A DNA stretch of 5,523 nt from Bacteroidota bacterium (GTDB lineage Bacteria; Bacteroidota; Bacteroidia; Chitinophagales; Chitinophagaceae), in the NCBI GenBank assembly GCA_023409975.1, contig JAEYQO010000026.1, positions 1-5,523 on the forward strand, written 5' to 3'. This document shows positions 1-5,523 of this stretch, one piece after another; positions within the stretch are counted from its first letter, which is position 1, and each line of letters opens with the position of its first letter. A program made the translations under genes and the position numbers. The notes under the pieces were generated by a model. The model saw only the letters and a program-made list of their open reading frames with translations, searched no databases and was not told the origin of the DNA.

Positions 1-1450
1 GATCCGGAACACTGGTGGTCTTAGACCTGGATCCCTCCTTCAGATGAAAGCTCCCCCAGTTGCTGGAAATGGCACCAAGGTCCAGAGCATCCACCGTACC
101 ATCGCCATTGCAGTCCGCATGATGGTAGTTAACACCGTTCACAAACGTATCGGCCCAGGGAGCACACCATTCTGCCTGCCAGTTGGTAGTAGCACCAACT
201 CTTGGGGCGCCTGTACTACCATAGGCTACAGCAACCGCCAGAGGATCATAGACATTGACGGTCCAGTCACCATTGGCATCACCCGCCCAGACACTGTCGG
301 TGGTGCACTGCCTGAGCAGCACTGCAATAGTTTGTTCGGTATAGCTTCCCGCATCACAGCTATTGTCAGTCGCCCTAACATTGATAAAGAAGAATGGTAG
401 CGTGGCAGGATCTGCTGAGGCTGGCGTGGTCCAGTCGATCGTTGCAGAACCGGTTCCGGGACCGGATAAGGTCGTGGTAGTGAAACTGAATCCTGGTAGT
501 GAGGGAGCTGAAACAATCAGTTCAACCGAATCGTTCTGTGCATCTGTATAATTGATCGTCACCGAATGCATCTGTCCCGGACAGGTTACCACCTGAAACT
601 GTCCTAAGGAGGAAGGTGATGGCGCTGGAGAGGCCACCCCGGACAACGTGGTAACCTGAATATCGCGAGAACTATACCCCACCAACTGACCGGCCCGGTA
701 GTCGCTCACCCGGAGTGCGAGATTAAAACGACCAGACATCGGCGTTGTGAGTTCCAGCATTTGAGTGGCACTGTTAATCTGCGCAAGGCTTCCTGGTCCG
801 AAGGGGCTTGTAAGCGTGTAACCCATGATCAAAGGAATGGGAATGCCATTGGCTGACTGAGGCTGATAAATCTCGTAGGCGATACTATCCTGTTCCGCAT
901 CAACAGCCTGAACAGACAGTGCATTCATACCAGTTGTACCAACGTAATGGTGAGGGGCGTTGGCGACATAGGGGCTGGAATTGTGCACAGTGCTATTATT
1001 CAGAAAGGCCTTAATGTAGAGCTCTTCCGAGCCGGGATATTGGAGATTGGAGATGGAGACATCGCGACAGCAGATCGTCCAGCTTATAGACCAATCCACA
1101 CAGGGAACTAAAGTGACGGTATCCATCAGGATGTTGCGGGTGTACTGGGGGAAGCTGGAATTAGGCATACTACAGGAACCCAACTGATTACAGGGATACA
1201 GGGATAGCGTGTCGGTAGATAACACTGGAAGTGATCTTGAAAATGTGCCACAGGACCCGGAAAACTCTACCGTTGTGAACTGGGGTGGAAGGGCGCCTCC
1301 GTTTACACAGGGTGAAATCGTAGTAAGGTACACACGGTAAACATCACCATATCCTGTGTATTCATACCGTATGTCGGCAGAAGACACATGGGATGCAAAA
1401 AGTCTGACGGTAAATAACAGGCAGAGCATGGTCAGGGTAATTCTCTTCAT
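1..1450 (-). CDS. Large secreted SHIVGG-like protein with two dockerin-type calcium loops (partial, 3' end off window)
   Basis: The minus frame is open for 483 codons from the ATG at 1450-1448 to the left edge. Residues 1-19 form a signal peptide (MKR, then a hydrophobic core to about LFA). The mature start SHVSSADIRYEYTG resembles the Bacteroidota family that begins SHIVGGEI.Y, followed by YRVYLT (38-43), cysteines at 48, 67, 87, 93 and 117, and CCRD (127-130), the counterpart of that family's RCCR motif. A stretch around 157-195 (NSSPYV...DAEQDSIAYEIYQP) fits its cadherin/PKD-like part, and a second beta-rich domain spans about 283-380. Residues 391-402 (D391, N393, D395, T397, D402) and 446-457 (D446, N448, D450, T452, D457) are EF-hand/dockerin-type calcium loops. 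I infer export and cell-surface or extracellular location, possibly by type IX secretion, but the C-terminal sorting domain would lie outside the window. The biochemical role is unknown. There is no clear Shine-Dalgarno sequence upstream. Confidence 0.85.
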   Translation of the reverse strand, partial: MKRITLTMLCLLFTVRLFASHVSSADIRYEYTGYGDVYRVYLTTISPCVNGGALPPQFTTVEFSGSCGTFSRSLPVLSTDTLSLYPCNQLGSCSMPNSSFPQYTRNILMDTVTLVPCVDWSISWTICCRDVSISNLQYPGSEELYIKAFLNNSTVHNSSPYVANAPHHYVGTTGMNALSVQAVDAEQDSIAYEIYQPQSANGIPIPLIMGYTLTSPFGPGSLAQINSATQMLELTTPMSGRFNLALRVSDYRAGQLVGYSSRDIQVTTLSGVASPAPSPSSLGQFQVVTCPGQMHSVTINYTDAQNDSVELIVSAPSLPGFSFTTTTLSGPGTGSATIDWTTPASADPATLPFFFINVRATDNSCDAGSYTEQTIAVLLRQCTTDSVWAGDANGDWTVNVYDPLAVAVAYGSTGAPRVGATTNWQAEWCAPWADTFVNGVNYHHADCNGDGTVDALDLGAISSNWGSFHLKEGSRSKTTSVPD

Positions 1451-1507
1451 AGATGTAGTTTTCTAATAGAGATGGGGAGATAGTCGGAAAGGTTGGGTAC
1501 GTGAATT

Positions 1508-1533
1508 AAAAAAGCCGCCCCGAACGGGGCGGC
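1508..1533 (-). terminator. Intrinsic terminator, leftward transcription
   Basis: A perfect 8-bp GC-only stem (1514-1521 with 1526-1533) closes a 4-base loop. On the minus strand it is followed directly by six T residues (1513-1508), the standard form of a Rho-independent terminator. The plus-strand side is followed by AAAAGGG, so it works leftward only. It lies 57 bp upstream of the start codon of the secreted-protein gene on the same strand. It therefore ends either read-through from the ktr operon or a short transcript from the interval to its right, or it acts as a leader attenuator for the secreted-protein gene. Confidence 0.75.
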
Positions 1534-1630
1534 AAAAGGGTTCGAAAGGGGGTGGCTCGGCAACCTGATTTAACTAAAAAGGGTATCCTGTTGTTTCAAC
1601 AAAGTTGCGAGCATTTTTTAACGCTAACTA

Positions 1631-1666
1631 TGTGAAAAATACCCCGGAGCCAGGGTATTTTTCACA
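1631..1666. terminator. Perfect 14-bp inverted repeat, probable terminator of the ktrB-ktrA operon
   Basis: TGTGAAAAATACCC (1631-1644) and its exact complement (1653-1666) flank an 8-base loop. The hairpin is near-symmetrical, with runs of five A and five T inside the stem, so each strand reads ACCC-loop-GGGT followed by ATTTTT. That shape suits a bidirectional intrinsic terminator. It lies 68 bp past the ktrA stop codon, as expected for the end of the operon. No plus-strand gene enters from the left, so its leftward activity is probably what matters. Confidence 0.65.
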
Positions 1667-1734
1667 CTTCTACCCGTTGTCCGGCTAACTCAGACAGTAA
1701 AATAGTCAAATTTTCCAAACTGCGATACCACACC

Positions 1735-2418
1735 TCAGGCTTTCAGAAATTTCTTTATATCGTCCACATGACCATAGAGCACGAGTATATCCCCCTCATT
1801 CACTATCGTACTCGTAGAGGCCACCTCCTCTACTTCGCTCACCTTTCTGGTGGCACCCAGAACATTCTTTTCCGTGCGGGTTTTTTTGATAGCCAGAATA
1901 ACCACATTATAATTTCGCCGGAAACCAATTTCTTCGATGGACTTTCCATGACATCGGACGGGCACCCTGGCTTCTACAATATTGTGTGCTTCAGAAAGGA
2001 CGAAAGAATTGATGACCCCCTGCATCGTAAGACTGGTGGCCAGCCTTTCTGCAGACTCTTCCTCCGGATGAACGATCTCATCCATTCCCATGGCTTCCAG
2101 GATGGTGATATGTAACGGAGACACAGCCCTGCAGATGATTCTTCGCGCCCTAAGCTGCTTCAATAGCGCGGTGGCCATGATATTGGCGCCGGCATCCTCC
2201 CCGAGAGCGATGATCACCACATCTGACTCTGCAAGCGGCAGGTTCTTGACAGCCTGAGGATCGGTTACGTTGATACAAACAGTGTGGGTAATCTGATCCT
2301 TCAGCATCTCCACCCTGTTCATGGTCATATCCACTCCAATCACTTCATGACCTCTTTCGGTGAGCTTTGTGGCAAGAGAGGCACCAAAGTTTCCTAAGCC
2401 GAGGATAACGAATTTCAT
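1735..2418 (-). CDS. ktrA: Ktr/Trk potassium uptake system, cytosolic RCK gating subunit (KtrA)
   Basis: This 227-residue protein has the single RCK_N plus RCK_C layout of KtrA. Enterobacterial TrkA is about twice as long, with two such units. The N-terminal Rossmann fold opens with G7-L-G9-N-F-G12, and D30 at the end of the second strand is the expected contact for the nucleotide ribose. VVIIALGEDAGANI (67-80) and GMDEIVHPEEESAERLA (111-127) are further conserved RCK stretches. The C-terminal RCK_C domain covers about 136-226, and in relatives it is a site of small-ligand control. KtrA-type proteins form an octameric ring on the cytosolic face of KtrB and gate K+ flow in response to ATP/ADP or NAD(H). 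The ATG at 2418 lies 10 bp after the ktrB stop, so the two genes are almost certainly co-transcribed. The spacer has no Shine-Dalgarno sequence, which is common in Bacteroidota. No residue expected to be essential is missing. Confidence 0.94.
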   Translation of the reverse strand: MKFVILGLGNFGASLATKLTERGHEVIGVDMTMNRVEMLKDQITHTVCINVTDPQAVKNLPLAESDVVIIALGEDAGANIMATALLKQLRARRIICRAVSPLHITILEAMGMDEIVHPEEESAERLATSLTMQGVINSFVLSEAHNIVEARVPVRCHGKSIEEIGFRRNYNVVILAIKKTRTEKNVLGATRKVSEVEEVASTSTIVNEGDILVLYGHVDDIKKFLKA

Positions 2419-2428
2419 ATATAGTCTT

Positions 2429-4213
2429 TTAGTTGATCAAAATTTCATCCTTCGCATAGCGGTAGTTCAGGTTAACCGCCTTTCTCATGAAAGCGACCAT
2501 CAGCGTCAGCGCTCCTACCCTGCCGATGAACATAGTGAGCAGGATCACCATTCTGCCAGGCGTACTCAATTCGGGTGTAATGCCCAGACTGAGACCTGCG
2601 GTGCTATAGGCCGCAAAACATTCGAAAGCAATATGAAGGAGATCCTTATCGCTGTCGAAAGCTGCTATCAGGAACACAGCGAGACCGATAAAAATGAGCG
2701 ATAGTGCAATAACGGCGAAGGCGCGCCGGATAGAATAGTCCGATACCTCCCGCCGGAACACCTCGACACGGTTCTTACCACGGGCGATGCTCAGAAAATT
2801 CAGCGTTGCCAGGGCCAGGGTGCTGGTTTTGATCCCTCCTGCTGTAGAAGCCGGGGAGCCCCCCACCCACATCAGAAAGAGGACCATCATAACGGTGGAG
2901 AATCGCAGGTCGAGCAGATTGACATTATTAAATCCGGCTGTACGCGGTGCTGTAGCCGTAAAAAAAGCCGTTACGATCTTTCCGGAGCCCTTGTGTTCGA
3001 CGAGGGTATTACTATACTCGAAAAAATAGATCAGTATGGTCCCTACCACCACCAATAACCCTGTGGTAACCATCACGATCCTCGTGTTGAGATTGATCAC
3101 CCCTGGCAGGTAAACCCAACCCTTTCGCCGATTGTACTTCACCAGCTTGTTCCGCACCCCGGACTTTAGATACTGCATAAAATTGAAGACGATCGGAAAG
3201 CCCAGGCCTCCGAGAATGAACAGTATGGAAACGAAGAAGAGGAAGGGATAGTTGAAACGGAAAACTTCTTCATAAAGACCCGGACCAAGCGTGGAAATAC
3301 CGGCATTACAGAAAGCAGAGATGGCGTGAAACACTGCAAAATAGACCCTGTCGCCAAGATCGGGCATGGCATCCGGATGTATACTGATAAACAGCACTAT
3401 GGCTCCGACGGCTTCTATCGAGAGAGTAACCATTACAATTTTCTTCAGCGTCTCGAAGACCTCGGCCATTTTCTCAGAGTTGGTAATATCCCGAAGCATG
3501 AGTTGGCTCTGGAAGCTGGAGCTATCCTTAAAAAAGTAGGCGAAGAAACTGGTAAACGTCATGATGCCGAGGCCACCGGTCTGAACGAGTCCGAGGATGA
3601 TGGTATGTCCCAGGGGTGTAAAATGAGTTGAAAAGTCAACGACCATCAGTCCCGTGACACACACAGCGCTGGTGGCGGTAAACAGGGCATCCAGAAACGA
3701 GATGCCCGTGTAGGTAGCCTTTGGGAGCAGGATCAGCAGGGTGCCGATGAAGATCATAAAAACGAAGCTGAGGACGAACAGCAGGGCGGGGTTCATTTGC
3801 TTCTGACTGAGCCGGATGCGCAACCTGGAGAATTCCCGCACGAAAACAACAAAGAGGAGCAGATAATTCCAGACAGGGAGGTTGAGAAAGCCGAGATTGG
3901 ACCACTGAGTTTTGATCCAGCCACTCAGGATGAGGTTAGCAAAGAACAGGATGAGCAAGCCCGCGATCAACAGGATGTCGAAGACCCAGATACCCGGCGT
4001 TTGCTTAGGTGTAAAAAACACATATCTGAATATCTGAGAAACCGGGATGGCCAATAAGAAAAACAGGTAGATATCGTGTAAAACAAGAGAAACGGAGGGC
4101 TGGGTAACGAACCCGAAATCGTAGATGATCAGGAGCAGCGAGATCAGGCTTAATACTAAAGGCGTTCTCCTTAAACGTTCCAGAAACTTTTTAGTGGTAC
4201 CTGATAAAGGCAT
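2429..4213 (-). CDS. ktrB: Ktr/Trk potassium uptake system, membrane subunit (TrkH/KtrB family)
   Basis: This is the K+-translocating membrane subunit. Residue numbers count from a possible TTG start at 4240 (603 residues); I prefer the ATG at 4213-4211, which is residue 10 and gives 594. The four selectivity-filter loops are all present: SAVCVTG (191-197), CNAG (311-314), RTAGF (433-437) and STAGL (546-550). Each keeps its filter glycine. CVTG in the first loop is KtrB-like rather than enterobacterial TrkH-like. GGSPASTAGGIKTST (460-474) is the flexible intramembrane gating loop after the third pore helix, and GRVGALTL (573-580) is the conserved C-terminal segment. About 145 N-terminal residues carry roughly four extra membrane helices (about 28-47, 51-75, 84-106, 122-136), so the protein is longer than the roughly 450 residues of a classic KtrB. 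A TAnnTTTG box at 4245-4238 overlaps the TTG, so that codon probably precedes or borders the transcript start. The gene is followed by ktrA. Confidence 0.95.
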   Translation of the reverse strand: MPLSGTTKKFLERLRRTPLVLSLISLLLIIYDFGFVTQPSVSLVLHDIYLFFLLAIPVSQIFRYVFFTPKQTPGIWVFDILLIAGLLILFFANLILSGWIKTQWSNLGFLNLPVWNYLLLFVVFVREFSRLRIRLSQKQMNPALLFVLSFVFMIFIGTLLILLPKATYTGISFLDALFTATSAVCVTGLMVVDFSTHFTPLGHTIILGLVQTGGLGIMTFTSFFAYFFKDSSSFQSQLMLRDITNSEKMAEVFETLKKIVMVTLSIEAVGAIVLFISIHPDAMPDLGDRVYFAVFHAISAFCNAGISTLGPGLYEEVFRFNYPFLFFVSILFILGGLGFPIVFNFMQYLKSGVRNKLVKYNRRKGWVYLPGVINLNTRIVMVTTGLLVVVGTILIYFFEYSNTLVEHKGSGKIVTAFFTATAPRTAGFNNVNLLDLRFSTVMMVLFLMWVGGSPASTAGGIKTSTLALATLNFLSIARGKNRVEVFRREVSDYSIRRAFAVIALSLIFIGLAVFLIAAFDSDKDLLHIAFECFAAYSTAGLSLGITPELSTPGRMVILLTMFIGRVGALTLMVAFMRKAVNLNYRYAKDEILIN

Positions 4214-4224
4214 CAATGGTGAAC

Positions 4225-4240
4225 TTGAGTTAGGACTCAA
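4225..4240. repeat. Interrupted palindrome TTGAGT-TAGG-ACTCAA upstream of ktrB
   Basis: Two perfect 6-base half-sites are separated by four bases. The palindrome ends 11 bp before the preferred ktrB start codon and overlaps the TAnnTTTG promoter box. It could be an operator for a dimeric regulator or a small hairpin at the 5' end of the ktrB message. A 6-bp repeat can also arise by chance, so the call rests on its position. Confidence 0.35.
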
Positions 4241-4245
4241 AGGTA
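4238..4245 (-). promoter_or_regulatory. Candidate -7 box (TACCTTTG) for the ktrB-ktrA operon
   Basis: Read on the minus strand, 4245-4238 is TACCTTTG, an exact match to the Bacteroidota -7 consensus TAnnTTTG. A transcript starting a few bases downstream would have a leader of roughly 20 bases before the ATG at 4213. The expected TTTG at -33 is not visible at the usual spacing (CTGG is found there), so the promoter would be weak, regulated or misassigned. Confidence 0.35.
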
Positions 4246-4352
4246 ATCATGCGGGAATAACTTGCCAGTTGTTCGCAATGGGTTCAGGAAAGGCTGTGAG
4301 GGGCCTGACTTCAGACCTATGGTTTTCAATATGTTATTATATGAAGCTGATC

Positions 4353-4383
4353 TATGTAAAGAACAAGTTCTGATGTAAATTTG
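4353..4383 (+). promoter_or_regulatory. Candidate Bacteroidota-type promoter for the desaturase gene
   Basis: TAAATTTG at 4376-4383 matches the -7 consensus TAnnTTTG exactly. Nineteen bases upstream is TATG (4353-4356), three of four matches to the -33 TTTG box at the standard spacing. Transcription would start near 4388-4392, giving a leader of about 25-30 bases that carries the AAGGAG ribosome-binding sequence. The location, in the divergent gap and at the right distance from the gene, supports the call. Confidence 0.5.
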
Positions 4384-4400
4384 TAGGGATTGCTCAAGCG

Positions 4401-4406
4401 AAGGAG
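4401..4406 (+). promoter_or_regulatory. Ribosome binding site AAGGAG of the desaturase gene
   Basis: AAGGAG lies 11 bases before the ATG at 4418. It fixes the start at 4418, because the only nearer ATG (4408) is followed at once by TAA. It stands out because none of the other three genes in the window has a recognisable Shine-Dalgarno sequence. Confidence 0.6.
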
Positions 4407-4417
4407 CATGTAATACC

Positions 4418-5401
4418 ATGCGTGAAGGAAAAGAACTAATACTAGCCACTAAAGAATTTGCAAAAGAAATCAGATGGAAGAGCTGGTATCATACAATCAC
4501 AACCCTTCTATTGTTAATTGGCTCTATAGCCGGGACCCTCTTGTTTCCCTGGCTATGGGCCCGGCTCCTGTGTAGTGTATTTGCTGCATTGATGCTGTCG
4601 AGGTTCTTCATTATTTTCCACGACTACCAGCATCATACCATCCTGCACCGGTCGAAGGCCGCGAAAGTGATCTTTACCATTTTTGGCTTTTATATGTTAA
4701 CGCCTCCGAGTATCTGGAAGCGATCGCATGATCATCATCACAAGCACAATGCAAAGCTATTCAGTGCGAGTATCGGTTCTTACCCGATCATGACGCGGCA
4801 AAAGTATCTGGAGACCTCGAAGAAAGAGCGGTTCGGATATCTGGCGTTAAGGCACCCGCTCAATATGTTTTTCTCCTACATTACCGTCTTCCTTTACGGA
4901 ATGTGTTTCAGATCATTCATCAGCAACCCATCCAGACACTGGGATTCGCTGGCTGTTATCCTTGTACATCTGGGCATTTCGGCGTTCCTGCTGATTCAGT
5001 TCGGCTGGGCTACGCTAATCATCACATTTTTACTTCCTTTTTTCCTTTCACATATGCTGGGCGCCTACCTGTTCTATGCCCAGCATAACTTTCCGGGTGT
5101 TGTTTTCCGGAACAATAAAGACTGGAACTATACCAAAGCTGCTCTCGAATCTTCGAGTTATATGAAGATGAATCCGTTTATGCAATGGGTGACGGCTAAT
5201 ATCGGCTATCATCATATCCATCATCTGAACGCCCGTATCCCATTCTATCGACTTCCGGAGGCGATGGAGAAGCTCCCTGAGCTTCAGCAGGCCAAAACCA
5301 CTGATCTGAGTCCGGCAGAAATCATCCGTTGTTTGCGGTTAAAAGTCTGGGATCCCGAGCAGAACAGGATGATTGGGTTTAGGGAAATGGGGGGGCGTTA
5401 G
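4418..5401 (+). CDS. Membrane fatty-acid desaturase (three-histidine-box family)
   Basis: The 327-residue protein belongs to the membrane-bound di-iron fatty-acid desaturase family, which uses O2 and electrons from a ferredoxin or similar donor to put double bonds into lipid acyl chains. The three histidine boxes that hold the iron pair are complete: HDYQHH (68-73), HDHHH (104-108, with H110 beyond) and HHIHH (265-269). QHNFPG (222-227) and NIGYHHIHHLNARIPFYRL (261-279) are typical of bacterial DesA-like desaturases, as is the WDPEQNRM tail (311-318). Hydrophobic segments at about 26-45, 48-66, 83-97, 150-168, 178-195 and 197-218 surround the boxes. There is no signal peptide, and the length is normal for the family. 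The position of the double bond cannot be read from sequence. The gene is divergent from ktrB and looks monocistronic. A run of seven G lies just before the TAG stop. The first box differs from the common HDCGH form. A hydroxylase or ketolase of the same superfamily is less likely, given the QHNFPG and GYHHIHHLN contexts. Confidence 0.93.
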   Translation: MREGKELILATKEFAKEIRWKSWYHTITTLLLLIGSIAGTLLFPWLWARLLCSVFAALMLSRFFIIFHDYQHHTILHRSKAAKVIFTIFGFYMLTPPSIWKRSHDHHHKHNAKLFSASIGSYPIMTRQKYLETSKKERFGYLALRHPLNMFFSYITVFLYGMCFRSFISNPSRHWDSLAVILVHLGISAFLLIQFGWATLIITFLLPFFLSHMLGAYLFYAQHNFPGVVFRNNKDWNYTKAALESSSYMKMNPFMQWVTANIGYHHIHHLNARIPFYRLPEAMEKLPELQQAKTTDLSPAEIIRCLRLKVWDPEQNRMIGFREMGGR

Positions 5402-5428
5402 TCGTTAGTAATTATGTAAGAAAGACAT

Positions 5429-5523
5429 AGTGCAAGTATATGCGGTCATCTGAAAAGAGCCGAAATTTAATTGAGATATGCGATCTAGTGTCGCCCGATT
5501 AATTACAATTAAAAACTTGCACT
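5429..5523. repeat. Nested inverted repeats, possible structured element, at the right edge
   Basis: An outer perfect 9-bp inverted repeat, AGTGCAAGT (5429-5437) and ACTTGCACT (5515-5523), encloses an inner perfect 8-bp repeat, TTTAATTG (5466-5473) and CAATTAAA (5506-5513). The 3' arms are separated by a single base. The 28 bases between the two 5' arms can form a small CGG/CCG-closed hairpin with TCT-GAAA-AGA at its tip. Inside the inner stem, GCGA (5480-5483) pairs with TCGC (5491-5494). Drawn as one strand this is a branched, three-way-junction-like fold. No T tract follows inside the window, so a simple terminator is not evident. I recognise no family. The outer repeat may continue past the edge. 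Confidence 0.45.

Noticed and set aside
44..551. Plus-strand reading frames (118 and 62 codons) and a minus-strand 96-codon frame
   Set aside because: All lie inside the continuous 483-codon secreted-protein frame on the minus strand. Their translations show no recognisable motif.
1534..1566. GGGTTCGAAAGGGGGTGGCTCGG resembles the T-arm and 3' end of a tRNA
   Set aside because: No T-stem complement, anticodon arm or acceptor pairing could be built around it, so there is no tRNA here.
1575..1689. Plus-strand frame of about 35 codons (KGYPVVSTK...) between the secreted gene and ktrA
   Set aside because: It has no ATG and no ribosome-binding site, and it runs through the terminator hairpin; it is best explained by chance.
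1768..2115. Plus-strand 115-codon frame opposite ktrA
   Set aside because: It lies antisense to a clearly recognisable RCK protein, and its translation has no family features.
2360..4057. Several short frames on both strands inside ktrB
   Set aside because: They are shadows of the ktrB frame, whose four filter motifs are intact.
4125..4373. Plus-strand 82-codon frame reaching from inside ktrB into the gap
   Set aside because: Most of it is antisense to ktrB, it has no ribosome-binding site, and its C-terminal part is arbitrary AT-rich sequence.
4237..4449. Minus-strand 70-codon frame spanning the divergent gap and the desaturase start
   Set aside because: It would run through the desaturase promoter, ribosome-binding site and start codon, and its peptide has no recognisable features.
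5405..5523. Minus-strand frame open for 38 codons from the right edge to TAA at 5405-5407, possibly the 3' end of a gene
   Set aside because: It is short, its sequence (ending ...SFLHNY) matches nothing I recognise, and it overlaps the nested inverted repeats. It could become real if the frame stays open beyond the edge.
5402..5523. Integron attC-like recombination site suggested by the paired arms
   Set aside because: The conserved core boxes (RYYYAAC at the start and GTTRRRY at the end) are not present at the expected places, and no integrase is visible.

Overview
The window looks like chromosomal DNA from a member of the Bacteroidota, probably an environmental Chitinophaga- or Saprospira-like lineage. 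The evidence is a secreted protein with an SH(I/V)..-type N-terminus, a CCR motif and dockerin-like calcium loops typical of that phylum. There are also TAnnTTTG promoter boxes of the Bacteroidota primary sigma factor type, and mostly weak or absent Shine-Dalgarno sequences. The lineage below phylum is an inference.

Layout, left to right. Positions 1-1450 (minus strand) hold the first 483 codons of a large secreted protein whose 3' end lies beyond the left edge. It is the only gene here that is cut by the window. Positions 1451-1734 are non-coding and contain two strong hairpins: a U-tracted minus-strand terminator (1508-1533) and a 14-bp perfect inverted repeat (1631-1666). Positions 1735-4213 (minus strand) hold a two-gene potassium-uptake operon, ktrB followed by ktrA, 10 bp apart. 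Positions 4214-4417 are a divergent promoter region. Positions 4418-5401 (plus strand) hold a membrane fatty-acid desaturase with three histidine boxes. Positions 5402-5523 hold no convincing gene but contain nested inverted repeats, the outer one ending exactly at the right edge.

Functionally, KtrB is the membrane K+ channel-like subunit and KtrA its cytosolic nucleotide-binding gating subunit. Together they would form a complete Ktr-type K+ uptake system for osmotic and membrane-potential control. The divergent desaturase adjusts acyl-chain unsaturation and so membrane fluidity. The secreted protein is unrelated in function and appears to be separately terminated.

I see no mobile element, CRISPR array, rRNA or tRNA, and no convincing new multi-gene system. 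The least explained pieces are the structured right edge (5429-5523) and the short interval between the two hairpins (about 1534-1630), which could be a small RNA or a leader for the secreted-protein gene.
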